Positions 26,107 to 33,856 of a stretch of 64,000 nt of DNA are shown here, piece after piece. Where the stretch lies: assembly GCF_001421355.1 (NCBI RefSeq), contig NZ_LMKC01000002.1, positions 245,720-309,719 on the forward strand, written 5' to 3'. Each line of letters starts with the position of its first letter. The stretch's first letter is position 1. A model generated the notes under the pieces. That model had not been told where the DNA came from. It did not search any database and was given only the letters and a program-made list of their open reading frames with translations. Source of the stretch: Sphingomonas sp. Leaf9. Lineage in GTDB: Bacteria; Pseudomonadota; Alphaproteobacteria; Sphingomonadales; Sphingomonadaceae. Made by a program: the position numbers and the translations under genes.

Positions 26107-26729
26107 GCGCGCTGCTCGCCCGGCTGCTGATGGCGCTGGCGACCTGCTGGCTGGGGGAGGCGCGGCGCGACTGGGCAGCGGCGATGCGCGCCGAATATGG
26201 CGAAGCGGCCGACGCTGGCGAGGGACTGGGCTTTGCTGCCGGATGCCTGTCGAGCGCCGCGCGCGCGATGGTGGCGGCCCCCGAGGGGCGGTTTGCGGTG
26301 GCGACGCATGTGCTGGCGGTCGGCGTGCTGGTGCCGATGGCGGGGCTGTTGCTGGTCAGTGCGGCGCTCGGCTTCCCCTATCTGGCGTTCGAGGCGGTCG
26401 GTGCCGGCGCGCTGGGCAGTGGCTGGCCGCACGTGGCGGTCCATGCCGGTAATCGGGACGGGGTGCCGTTGCTGGTGCTGCTGACCGGCACGATCGGGGC
26501 GGGCCATGTCGCGGTGGCATGGGCGCTGCTGGAGCGCGACTGGGAACGCGTTGCCCGCCTTGCGCGGTTCGGGGCGGCGATGCTGGCGACGATGGTCGCC
26601 TTCTCGGCGATCCTGTTCCTCTACGATCCCTGCGCCTTGCCGCAACTGGGCATCGTGGGCGGGGAGCTGGCGCTGTTGTGGCTGGCGGTGCGCTGGCACG
26701 ACGACCTGTCCGTCTGGTCCAGCGCCTGA
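26103..26729 (+). CDS. Membrane protein cotranscribed with PadR
   Basis: The 208-residue product has about four membrane segments (LLVSAALGFPYL, LLVLLTGTIGAGHVAVAW, FGAAMLATMVAFSAILFLY and LALLWLAVRW) and a cytosolic start (LARLLMALATCWLGEARRDW). The start GTG 26103 overlaps the PadR stop. PadR-linked membrane proteins may sense membrane stress or drugs, but none of that is shown here. I recognise no named family. Confidence 0.65.
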   Translation: MSALLARLLMALATCWLGEARRDWAAAMRAEYGEAADAGEGLGFAAGCLSSAARAMVAAPEGRFAVATHVLAVGVLVPMAGLLLVSAALGFPYLAFEAVGAGALGSGWPHVAVHAGNRDGVPLLVLLTGTIGAGHVAVAWALLERDWERVARLARFGAAMLATMVAFSAILFLYDPCALPQLGIVGGELALLWLAVRWHDDLSVWSSA

Positions 26730-26789
26730 CCTGACCGGCCCCGCGCCGCCGACCCTTTCCTATTGCCAATCTGTCCGACGGAGAGCGTG

Positions 26790-27848
26790 ATGATGATCGC
26801 TGCACGACGCCTGCTGCCGCTTGCCCTGCTGATCGGAGCGCCGGTCGCGCCGCTTCTTGCCCAGACGCCGCCCAAAGGGGAGGCGGTGCGGATTGCGTCC
26901 GATCCGGGTGTCGAGCTGGCGGGAGAACTGCGGCTGCCGCCGGGGGTGCGGCGACCGCCGGTCGTGCTGCTGCTGGGCGGGGCGGGGGAATCGCCACACG
27001 GCATCTATCCGCTGCTGGAACAACAGTTGCTGGCGCGGGGGATCGCGACGCTGAGCTTCGACAAGCGCGGCGTCGGCAAGTCGACCGGGACCTTCTTCGA
27101 CGCGATGGAGGTGGCACAGCGCGATGCAGCGGCGGTGCTGGCATGGCTGCGGACGCGGGGCGATGTGATCGATCCGGCGCGGATCGCGGTGCTGGGGATG
27201 AGCCAGAGCGGGGTGATCGGCCCGGCGCTGGCGGTCGCCGCGCCGCCGGTCGCGACACCGCCGATCACGGCGGTGGTGATGCTGTCCGCCCCGGCGGGGG
27301 AACGCGGCAAGCTGTTCCTCGATTCGATGCATGAGCAGCTGGCGACGTCGGGGATGAAGGCGGACGCGCTGGCCCCGGTGATCGAGGCGACGCGACGCTA
27401 TCTGGACGACCTGACTGGCGGGGGTGCGCCGGGGCTGGTTGCGGCGGGCCGGGCGGGGGTGGTCGATGCGTTCGTCGCGGCGGGCTGGACGGCTGCGCAG
27501 GCGGAGGGTGCGGTGAAGACGTTGAGCGATCCGGCGACGTCCTCGCTCTACACGGTCGGGCCGGGGGCGGTGCTGCGGCAGATGAAGATGCCGGTGCTGG
27601 CGCTCTATGCCGCCGGCGACACGGTGGTGAGCAACCGGCTGGCCATCCCCTCCGCGCTGGGCGCGCTGGCGAGCAATCCGGATGCGACGGTGGTGCGGAT
27701 GCCGAAGGTCGAACATGCGTTCAAGCCGCTGGTGACGACCGAGCGCGGCACGGCGGAGTATCGCGGCTGGCCGATTTCCGATCCCGATACGATCGACCTG
27801 ATCGACCGGTGGCTGGGAAAGCGGTTGGGGGTCGGGGGTAATCGCTGA
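26790..27848 (+). CDS. Exported alpha/beta hydrolase
   Basis: The 352-residue protein has a signal peptide (LPLALLIGAPVAPLLAQ) and an alpha/beta-hydrolase core: GGAGESPHG as the oxyanion region, GIATLSFDKRGVGKSTGTFF, the nucleophile elbow GMSQSG and a C-terminal His in KVEHAFKP. Similar proteins hydrolyse esters or peptides in the periplasm. Substrate unknown. ATG 26790 follows CGGAGAG; the next codon is also ATG. The gene ends nine bases before a REP-like repeat and lies opposite gspD. Confidence 0.8.
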   Translation: MMIAARRLLPLALLIGAPVAPLLAQTPPKGEAVRIASDPGVELAGELRLPPGVRRPPVVLLLGGAGESPHGIYPLLEQQLLARGIATLSFDKRGVGKSTGTFFDAMEVAQRDAAAVLAWLRTRGDVIDPARIAVLGMSQSGVIGPALAVAAPPVATPPITAVVMLSAPAGERGKLFLDSMHEQLATSGMKADALAPVIEATRRYLDDLTGGGAPGLVAAGRAGVVDAFVAAGWTAAQAEGAVKTLSDPATSSLYTVGPGAVLRQMKMPVLALYAAGDTVVSNRLAIPSALGALASNPDATVVRMPKVEHAFKPLVTTERGTAEYRGWPISDPDTIDLIDRWLGKRLGVGGNR

Positions 27849-27856
27849 CCGGTCTT

Positions 27857-27943
27857 CGTCACCCCGGACTTGATCCGGGGTCCCGCTCTTTACCGACCGT
27901 CGAAGAAGTAGAAGCGGGACCCCGGGTCAAGCCCGGGGTGACG
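27857..27943. repeat. REP-like inverted repeat, CGTCACCCCGG family
   Basis: CGTCACCCCGG at the left is matched by CGGGGTGACG at the right, with inner GGTCCCGCT and AGCGGGACC arms. It separates the convergent hydrolase and gspD ends and may stop transcription in both directions. Confidence 0.8.
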
Positions 27944-27962
27944 GTGGGGGCTGTCCTTAGCC

Positions 27963-30017
27963 TCAATAAATCCCGTCGATTTCCATCGTCAGGCGTGGGG
28001 CGGGGGGATTGAGGAGCAGGCTGCGCTTGTCGCCCAGCAGCACTTCTTCCTGCCGCAACCGGTCGTAGCGGGTGCGGGCGGCCGCCGCCGCGTCGGCGCC
28101 GTCGCGCAGGATGGTGGGTTTTAGGAAGACGAACAGCGTGCGCTTCTGGCGCGATTCCTGCCGACTTTTGAACAGCTCACCGATGACCGGCAGGCTACCT
28201 AGAATTGGTACCTGGCTGCGCAACCGCTGGTAATCGTCGCTGGTTAGGCCGCCCAGCATAATCGTCTGGCCGTTGTCGGCGAGCACGGTGGTGTTGGCCG
28301 AACGCTTGTTGGTGATGATATCCGCTGCGCCGCTGACCTGGGTCGGGGCGATCGAGGACGCTTCCTGGCTGACTTCGAGGCGGATGGTGTCGCCCGCATT
28401 GATGCGCGGCAGGACGCGCAGGGTGATGCCGACGTCCTTGCGTTCGATGGTCGTATACGGGTTGGCGTTGCCGTTGCCGGTCAGGATCGAGCCGGTGACG
28501 AACGGCACTTCCTGTGCAACGACGAACTCGCCGAGCTTGTTGTCGAGGACGGTGATCTGCGGGGTGGAGAGCAGGTTCGCCTTTTGCGAGGTGCTGAGCG
28601 CCTGCACCAGAATCGAGAAATCGTTGCCGATGCCGATATTGCCGGCAATCCCGCCGCCCGACAGCAGTCCGGCGGCAGGCACGCCCAGCACGCTGAGGAT
28701 GCCGGATAGCGATGCACCGCCGTTGTTGAACGAGGTGCCGACGCCGCTGACGCGGGTTAATGCCGCGCCGGCCGTGCCGATCTGGACCGACAGGCGCTCG
28801 GCATCCTCGCCGGTGATCTCGGCAATCGCCGCTTCGATCAGCACCTGCGGGCGGCGGACGTCGAGGTCCGGGATCAATCGTTCGATCTGGGCGATGGCGG
28901 TCGGCGTGCCGCGCACGACGACGGCGTTGATGTCGGGCGCGGGCTGGACGGTGATGTCGGGGGTGGTGAAGCCCTGCGCCGGAGTCGCCTGCTGGTTCTG
29001 CCCCACGGTGCTGATGCTGCCGCCGGTGCCGGTTGCGCCGCCAAGGCCCCCTGCAGCCCCCGCCAGTGCACCGGCATTGGCACCGCCATTGGCGATCAGG
29101 CCGGACAGCGCGTTGCCGGCATTGTTGCGCTGGCTGATGGTCGACAGGCTGCGGGCGACCGGGTTGGTCGCCGACTGCTGCTGCCCCAGGATGCCGCGCA
29201 GCACCTCGGTCACGCTTTCGGCATCGGCATAGTTCAGGCGGAACACGCGGGTCGACATCGTGGCGCTGCCGCCGCGCGCGTCGAGCGACTGGGCGATGCG
29301 GCGCGCCTCCGCGACGCCGGCGGGGGTGCCGCGGACGAGGATGGTGTTGCTGCGCGGATCGCCCGCGACGCGCGCGCCGCCTTCGCCCAGCACCGCCTGC
29401 ATCGCCGTCGCGATATCGGCGGCGTTGCCGTTGGTCAGCGTGATCGTGGCGAAGGTCGACCCGCCGCCGCCGTCGAGGGAGCGGGCCAGCGCCTCGATCC
29501 GGCGGACGTTATCGGCATAGTCGGTGACGACGATCGCGTTGGGCTGGGTGAGCGGTTCGACGCTGCCGAAGCTGGCGACCAGCGGCCGCACGATCCGCGC
29601 GGCATCGGCCGAGGGGACGTTGGACAGGCGGACCATCCGCGTCGTCAGCTCCTGTCCGCCGACCCCGCGCGTACGCACGCCGCCATCGCGCACAGCATTC
29701 GCCTGCGGAATGATGCGCCACGCCGTTCCGGAACGGACCGCGGCAAAGCCGTTGGCGCGCAGCACCGACTGGAACAGTTCCCACACCCCGCCGGGCGACA
29801 GCGGTTCGGCGGAGGTGACGGTCACCTGCCCCTTCACGCTCGGGTCGAGGATCAGCGTGCGGCCGGTGATGCGGCTGATCTGATCGGCGACGTCCGCGAT
29901 CTCCACGCCGCGCATGTTGACGACGATATCGGCGGCCTGGGTCTGTGCCATGGCCGGCGACAGGCTGGTCGCGGCGAGGGCGAGGGCGACGAAGGCGGAG
30001 GCGAAGCGGTGGCGCAC
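27963..30017 (-). CDS. gspD: Type II secretion outer-membrane secretin
   Basis: The 684-residue protein has a signal peptide (FVALALAATSLSPAMAQ) and the GspD order: N0 with VNMRGVEIADVADQISRITG, N1-N3 repeats (VVTDYADNVRRIEALARSLD and ILVRGTPAGVAEARRIAQSL), and the secretin core with VPFVTGSILTG and ERKDVGITLRVLPRI. A glycine/alanine-rich stretch near residues 340-390 precedes N3. GspD is the outer-membrane channel. The start GTG 30017 (MRHRFASAF) is chosen for the signal peptide. It follows gspC by 11 bases and is the last gene of the leftward T2SS operon. Confidence 0.92.
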   Translation of the reverse strand: MRHRFASAFVALALAATSLSPAMAQTQAADIVVNMRGVEIADVADQISRITGRTLILDPSVKGQVTVTSAEPLSPGGVWELFQSVLRANGFAAVRSGTAWRIIPQANAVRDGGVRTRGVGGQELTTRMVRLSNVPSADAARIVRPLVASFGSVEPLTQPNAIVVTDYADNVRRIEALARSLDGGGGSTFATITLTNGNAADIATAMQAVLGEGGARVAGDPRSNTILVRGTPAGVAEARRIAQSLDARGGSATMSTRVFRLNYADAESVTEVLRGILGQQQSATNPVARSLSTISQRNNAGNALSGLIANGGANAGALAGAAGGLGGATGTGGSISTVGQNQQATPAQGFTTPDITVQPAPDINAVVVRGTPTAIAQIERLIPDLDVRRPQVLIEAAIAEITGEDAERLSVQIGTAGAALTRVSGVGTSFNNGGASLSGILSVLGVPAAGLLSGGGIAGNIGIGNDFSILVQALSTSQKANLLSTPQITVLDNKLGEFVVAQEVPFVTGSILTGNGNANPYTTIERKDVGITLRVLPRINAGDTIRLEVSQEASSIAPTQVSGAADIITNKRSANTTVLADNGQTIMLGGLTSDDYQRLRSQVPILGSLPVIGELFKSRQESRQKRTLFVFLKPTILRDGADAAAAARTRYDRLRQEEVLLGDKRSLLLNPPAPRLTMEIDGIY

Positions 30018-30028
30018 GGGGGAAAACC

Positions 30029-30808
30029 CTAACGAATGGGAATGGAGACGGTGATCGGCTTGCCGTCGCGAAGGATGGTGATCTGTGCCTGCCCCGATGC
30101 GGCGGCGCTGGCGATGGCCGAGTTGACCGCCGACGGATCGGTCATGGCCGCGCCGTTGACCGATTGCACGACATCGCCCTGCCGCATGCCGGGCGGGGCG
30201 TTGGCGCCGATCGCATAGCCGCCCGCGACCGGGGTGGCGTTCAGGCGCGACAGCACCGCCTGCGCGCTGGGCGGCGGGGTGGTGGTGGTGGGCGAGGGTT
30301 GGGCCATCGGCTGTCCGGGCGCAAGGGCGGGGGCGGTGCCCGGCGTCGGCGTCGCCTGTCCGAACGGATCGGGGAAGGCGAGATATTCCAGCCGCCCGCC
30401 ATTGTTCAGGATGATGCGGTCGCGGCGAATCTCGGTCACCTGCGCGCCGGCCAGCGCGTCGCCGACCTTGTACGGCTTGGCCGGTTCGTTGCCGAGCGAT
30501 ACGAACGAGATCGAGAGTTCGGCGGGGCGGGCAAAGACCACGCCCTTCAGGATCGCCTGAATACCGGTGGGGCTGGTCGCGTCGGCGGCGGTGGGGCTGC
30601 CGAACGGCGCCCAGGCGATGGCGGGTCCGCTGTCGACCGTCACCGCGCGGGCGCGGGCGGCAGACGGGATGGTGATCGCGCCGGTATCGGCATGGCCCGC
30701 GATTCGCCATACGAGGCCGGCGAGCGCGAAGGCGACCGACACGATCGCGGCGGCGGCAAGCCAGTCGACCCAGCGTTCGCGGACCCTCAGGCGTTCGACA
30801 GCGATCAT
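30029..30808 (-). CDS. gspC: Type II secretion inner-membrane protein C with PDZ domain
   Basis: The 259-residue protein has one membrane segment (WLAAAAIVSVAFALAGLVW), an HR domain with ATSPTGIQAILKGVVFARPA and a C-terminal PDZ domain with AIGANAPPGMRQGDVVQSVN. GspC links the inner platform to GspD and may recognise substrates. ATG 30808 overlaps the stop of gspI (ATGA). It is larger than the GspC-like protein at 21490, which has no PDZ domain. Confidence 0.9.
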   Translation of the reverse strand: MIAVERLRVRERWVDWLAAAAIVSVAFALAGLVWRIAGHADTGAITIPSAARARAVTVDSGPAIAWAPFGSPTAADATSPTGIQAILKGVVFARPAELSISFVSLGNEPAKPYKVGDALAGAQVTEIRRDRIILNNGGRLEYLAFPDPFGQATPTPGTAPALAPGQPMAQPSPTTTTPPPSAQAVLSRLNATPVAGGYAIGANAPPGMRQGDVVQSVNGAAMTDPSAVNSAIASAAASGQAQITILRDGKPITVSIPIR

Positions 30809-31296
30809 GCCGCGTCTTTCCGCAGGAAGCCGTCGAGCCGGGCCATGGCGGCGCTTTCGCCGGCGGGGGCGACGGTGATGGTCACCCGGTCGAGCGCGGG
30901 ATCGCTGGTGGCGGTTCGATTCACCGTCACGTTCCAGTTCCGTCCCAGCATGTCGACCGTTTCCCCATCCGCCTCCGGCGTCCCCACTTCCAGATCGGCC
31001 AGCCGGTTTTCGGCGACCCACATCGCGATCGCGCGCCGTTCGACGCCACGGGTCGAATCGATGTGCTGCTCGACCGCGCCGATCAGCCCTACCGTGGCGA
31101 TCGCCAGTACCGCCAGCGCCACCATCGCCTCGATCAAAGAAAAGCCGGCATCTGCATCCTCCCCGGTACGGGGAGGGGGACCATGCGCAGCATGGTGGAG
31201 GGGGGTGTCGGCACACGCAGCGATAGCATTCGGGGACACCCCCCTCCACCACCGCTTCGCGGCGGTCCCCCTCCCCGTGCCGGGGAGGATTTTCAT
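30805..31296 (-). CDS. gspI: Type II secretion minor pseudopilin I, with a 45-codon palindromic insert in its leader
   Basis: The mature part is a clear GspI: cleavage after Gly51 gives FSLIEAMVALAVLAIATVGL with Glu+5. The ATG at 31296 overlaps the stop of gspH (ATGA), as expected in this operon. The leader is unusually long at 51 residues, where 5-15 is normal. Codons 3-47 are exactly the 135-bp palindrome at 31156-31290. Without it the protein would read MKADAG|FSLIE, a perfect short leader. No other start codon lies between the repeat and the cleavage site. The insert is in frame, so the gene may still work, but processing or translation could be changed. Confidence 0.88.
   Translation of the reverse strand: MKILPGTGRGTAAKRWWRGVSPNAIAACADTPLHHAAHGPPPRTGEDADAGFSLIEAMVALAVLAIATVGLIGAVEQHIDSTRGVERRAIAMWVAENRLADLEVGTPEADGETVDMLGRNWNVTVNRTATSDPALDRVTITVAPAGESAAMARLDGFLRKDAA
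31156..31290. repeat. 135-bp palindromic element inside gspI
   Basis: Outer arms of 27 bases (31156-31182 and 31264-31290) match with one mismatch; inner arms of 16 bases (31194-31209 and 31235-31250, GGTGGAGGGGGGTGTC type) match perfectly. Its length is exactly 45 codons. The ends read ATCCTCCCCGG and CCGGGGAGGAT. Confidence 0.9.
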
Positions 31297-31760
31297 TTCA
31301 GCACCTTTGTCGCGCGGGCGGTGATGCCGTCATATTGCACCCGCCAAATCTGGTCGCCACCGGTCACGGTCGCGCCCAGCGGCTGGCCGGTGCCGTCGAC
31401 GCCCAGGATCACCGGCGGCGCGGTGTCGAGTGCCATCACCATCCCGCCGGGCAGGGTATGGAACGCCAGCGCATCGTCGGTGATCGGGGTCAGCCCCTTT
31501 GCCCCCACCCGCGCAAAGCCATAGCCGTGCGTGTCGGTGGTGAGCGCGATCAGCCGGTCGCCGAGCATGGCGTCGTCCGCCGCCGCCTGCAGCCGGACGG
31601 CGAGGCGACGCGCCTCCGTCTCGACATTGGGCGCGCGGGTGGCGGCACCGATGCCGAGGCTGACCGCACCTGCCGCCACGCCAATGATGGCGAGGACGAT
31701 CAGCATCTCGATCAGGGTCATGCCGGATTGGGCGTGACGATGGGCGGCGGTGTGGATCAG
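31293..31760 (-). CDS. gspH: Type II secretion minor pseudopilin H, probable CTG start
   Basis: The protein has the GspH N-terminus cleaved before Met14 of the form used here: SG|MTLIEMLIVLAIIGVAAG with Glu+5. The rest has LAVRLQAAADDAMLGDRLIA and YGFARVGAKGLTPI, typical of GspH. No ATG, GTG or TTG in frame gives a leader of normal length. A CTG at 31760 overlaps the gspG stop as CTGA, mirroring the ATGA overlaps of the other genes, and gives a 13-residue leader. I use it; the alternative is an implausibly long leader from far upstream. Confidence 0.82.
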   Translation of the reverse strand: MIHTAAHRHAQSGMTLIEMLIVLAIIGVAAGAVSLGIGAATRAPNVETEARRLAVRLQAAADDAMLGDRLIALTTDTHGYGFARVGAKGLTPITDDALAFHTLPGGMVMALDTAPPVILGVDGTGQPLGATVTGGDQIWRVQYDGITARATKVLK

Positions 31761-32242
31761 CGCGCCGACCCGTCGATATCGGCGTCGAGGCCCTCGCCGC
31801 CGGGCTTGCCGTCCTTGCCGAGCGACTTGATCGCGAATCGACCGCCGGTCGATTCGTAGACGTACGGATTGCCCCACGGGTCCTGCGGCATCTGCGACAG
31901 ATAGCCGTCGGGCGGGTAGGCGCCCGGCACCGGCGGCTGGGTCGGTTTCTCGACCAGCGCCTTCAGCCCCTGCGTCGTCGTCGGATAGTCGCCATTGTCC
32001 AGCCGGTACATTTTCAGCGCGCCGGAGATCGACTTGATATCGGTGCCCGCCGTCGTCACCCGCGCCTGATCGGGGCGGTTGATGACGTTGGGCACGATCA
32101 GCGCGGCAACCAGCGCGATGATCGCCAGCACGACGATCATTTCGACCAATGTCAGGCCGGCCTGATTGTCAGGGACAGAAACCTTGCGGGCGGCGGGGTT
32201 CGCGGCCAAGGTGTCACGAAACTTTCGGAATAAGATGCGCAT
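31757..32242 (-). CDS. gspG: Type II secretion major pseudopilin
   Basis: The product (161 residues from ATG 32242) is the major pseudopilin: AG|LTLVEMIVVLAIIALVAALI with Glu+5, then MYRLDNGDYPTTTQGLKALV and DPWGNPYVYES, with the C-terminal acidic DADIDGS Ca2+-site region. It forms the pseudopilus shaft. ATG 32242 gives a leader of 29 residues; TTG 32209 would give 18. The ATG lies in an ATGCGCAT palindrome that also holds the gspL start on the other strand. It is the first gene of the leftward operon. Confidence 0.9.
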   Translation of the reverse strand: MRILFRKFRDTLAANPAARKVSVPDNQAGLTLVEMIVVLAIIALVAALIVPNVINRPDQARVTTAGTDIKSISGALKMYRLDNGDYPTTTQGLKALVEKPTQPPVPGAYPPDGYLSQMPQDPWGNPYVYESTGGRFAIKSLGKDGKPGGEGLDADIDGSAR

Positions 32243-33362
32243 CCACGCCCCAATGCGTCCACACGATGAAGCCATTGTGACAATCGAACCCGCCCCCGCC
32301 GGTCCGGCCGCCGGCGTGTGGGCTGTCGCGGGCGGCGAAGCTATCTTAGTCGATGGGACGGTGGCGGCAACAACCTTGCTCGTGCCGTCCGAATCGGTCC
32401 TTCTGCTGAGCGTCGACCTGCCGTTGCCCAGCCGGGCCAAACGGCTGGCGGCGTTGCCCTTTGCGGTGGAGGACCGGATCGCCGATCCGCTGGACGCGGT
32501 GCATCTGGCGCTGGGCGATGCGGTCGGTGACCGGCGTTACCTGGTGGCGGTCGTCCGGCATGGCGTGATGGCCGAATGGATCGCCATCGCCGAGGCTGCC
32601 GGGATCGGTACGGCAGCGTTCCTCCCCGATGCGCTGGTGCTGCCGGTGCCGGTCGAGGGGTGGAGCGTCGAGGTCGACGGTGGTCGCGCGCTGGTCCGCG
32701 CCGCCGACGGTACCGGATTCGCGTTGCCGCTGGCCATGCTGGTCGCGGCTTGGGAGGCGGCGGGGCGGCCGAAGGTCGCGGCGTCGGGCGATCCGTTGCC
32801 CGAAGCGATGGCGGGCGACGGCGTGGCATTTCCGCCGGCATCGCTGGCGGATCGCGTCGCGGCGGCGCCGATCGACCTGCGGCAGGGCGCCTATGCCCGG
32901 CGGCGGACGGCGTGGCCCAGCACCACGCGCAAGGTCGCGATGATCCTCGGCATCGCCGCGCTGGCGCATGGGGTGATCGCGGTGGCCGATACGCTGATGC
33001 TGCAACGCATTGCCGAGCGCCGCTACGACGCGCTGCAACAGCTGGTCGCGACGACCGCGCCGGCGGTGCCGACCGGCGGCGACGATTTCATGGTGCGGGT
33101 CGCCGACCTGTTGCCGCGTCCGACCGGGAGCAATCGCTTCGTGCCGTTGCTGTCGCGCGTGGGCGGGGCACTCAGCCCGATCGGGCCGGTATTGGTGGTG
33201 CGGACGATGAGTTTCGAGGGAAATGCGCTGACCATCGACTGCGAATCGCCTGAGATGGGCATGGCCGACCGGGTGCGCGCGGCACTGTCGGCGGCGGGGG
33301 TCGCGGCACAGGTCGTGGCGGCGCCCGGCGGAACGCTCCGCATCGTGGCGCGTGGCGCATGA
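32235..33362 (+). CDS. gspL: Type II secretion inner-membrane protein L
   Basis: The 375-residue protein has the cytosolic actin-like half of GspL (LLLSVDLPLPSRAKRLAALP, VEDRIADPLDAVHLALGD) and a membrane segment near residue 245 (VAMILGIAALAHGVIAVAD), followed by a periplasmic part with GGALSPIGPVLVVRTMSFEG. GspL recruits GspE to the membrane. ATG 32235 is used for the CGGA site before it; ATG 32253 is the alternative. It is the first gene of the rightward operon and overlaps gspM (ATGA). Confidence 0.87.
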   Translation: MRIHAPMRPHDEAIVTIEPAPAGPAAGVWAVAGGEAILVDGTVAATTLLVPSESVLLLSVDLPLPSRAKRLAALPFAVEDRIADPLDAVHLALGDAVGDRRYLVAVVRHGVMAEWIAIAEAAGIGTAAFLPDALVLPVPVEGWSVEVDGGRALVRAADGTGFALPLAMLVAAWEAAGRPKVAASGDPLPEAMAGDGVAFPPASLADRVAAAPIDLRQGAYARRRTAWPSTTRKVAMILGIAALAHGVIAVADTLMLQRIAERRYDALQQLVATTAPAVPTGGDDFMVRVADLLPRPTGSNRFVPLLSRVGGALSPIGPVLVVRTMSFEGNALTIDCESPEMGMADRVRAALSAAGVAAQVVAAPGGTLRIVARGA

Positions 33363-33856
33363 TCGTCCTGCTGAAACGCAACGCCCGGATCGAGGCGGCG
33401 CTGGGCCGCTTCGACGGCTGGTGGCAGGGGCTGACCACGCGCGAGCGGGTGCTGGTCGGGACGCTGGCCGCGCTGCTCGCCGGGGTGGTGCTGGTGTATG
33501 GCGTTGTGAAGCCGGTGCAGGCGGCGCGGGCGCAGGCGCGTGCCGATATCCGCCAGGCCGAGACGCTGATGGCACGGGTGCGCGCCGCCGGGCGGCTGGA
33601 GGCGGCACCGCAGACGGTCGCCGCCGGGCCGCCGCAGTCGGTGATCGGGTCAACCGCTGCGACCGCCGGGTTGCAGCCGACCATTGCAGAAGCGAATGGC
33701 GGCATCACCGCGACGCTGACCGACGCGCCCTATCCGGCGGTGGTGACATGGCTCAGTTCGGTCGCATCGACCAGCACGATCGGCGTGCGGCGGGTGACAA
33801 TGCAGCGCGGCGCCACATCGGGCCGGGTCAATGCGACCGTGGAGTTCCAGCCATGA
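33359..33856 (+). CDS. gspM: Type II secretion inner-membrane protein M
   Basis: The 165-residue protein has one membrane segment (VLVGTLAALLAGVVLVYGVV) and a periplasmic ferredoxin-like domain with LTDAPYPAVVTWLSSVAST. The cytosolic part includes RFDGWWQGLTTRERVLV, which is close to the GspM consensus. It joins GspL. It overlaps gspL and gspE by ATGA at both ends. Confidence 0.86.
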   Translation: MIVLLKRNARIEAALGRFDGWWQGLTTRERVLVGTLAALLAGVVLVYGVVKPVQAARAQARADIRQAETLMARVRAAGRLEAAPQTVAAGPPQSVIGSTAATAGLQPTIAEANGGITATLTDAPYPAVVTWLSSVASTSTIGVRRVTMQRGATSGRVNATVEFQP

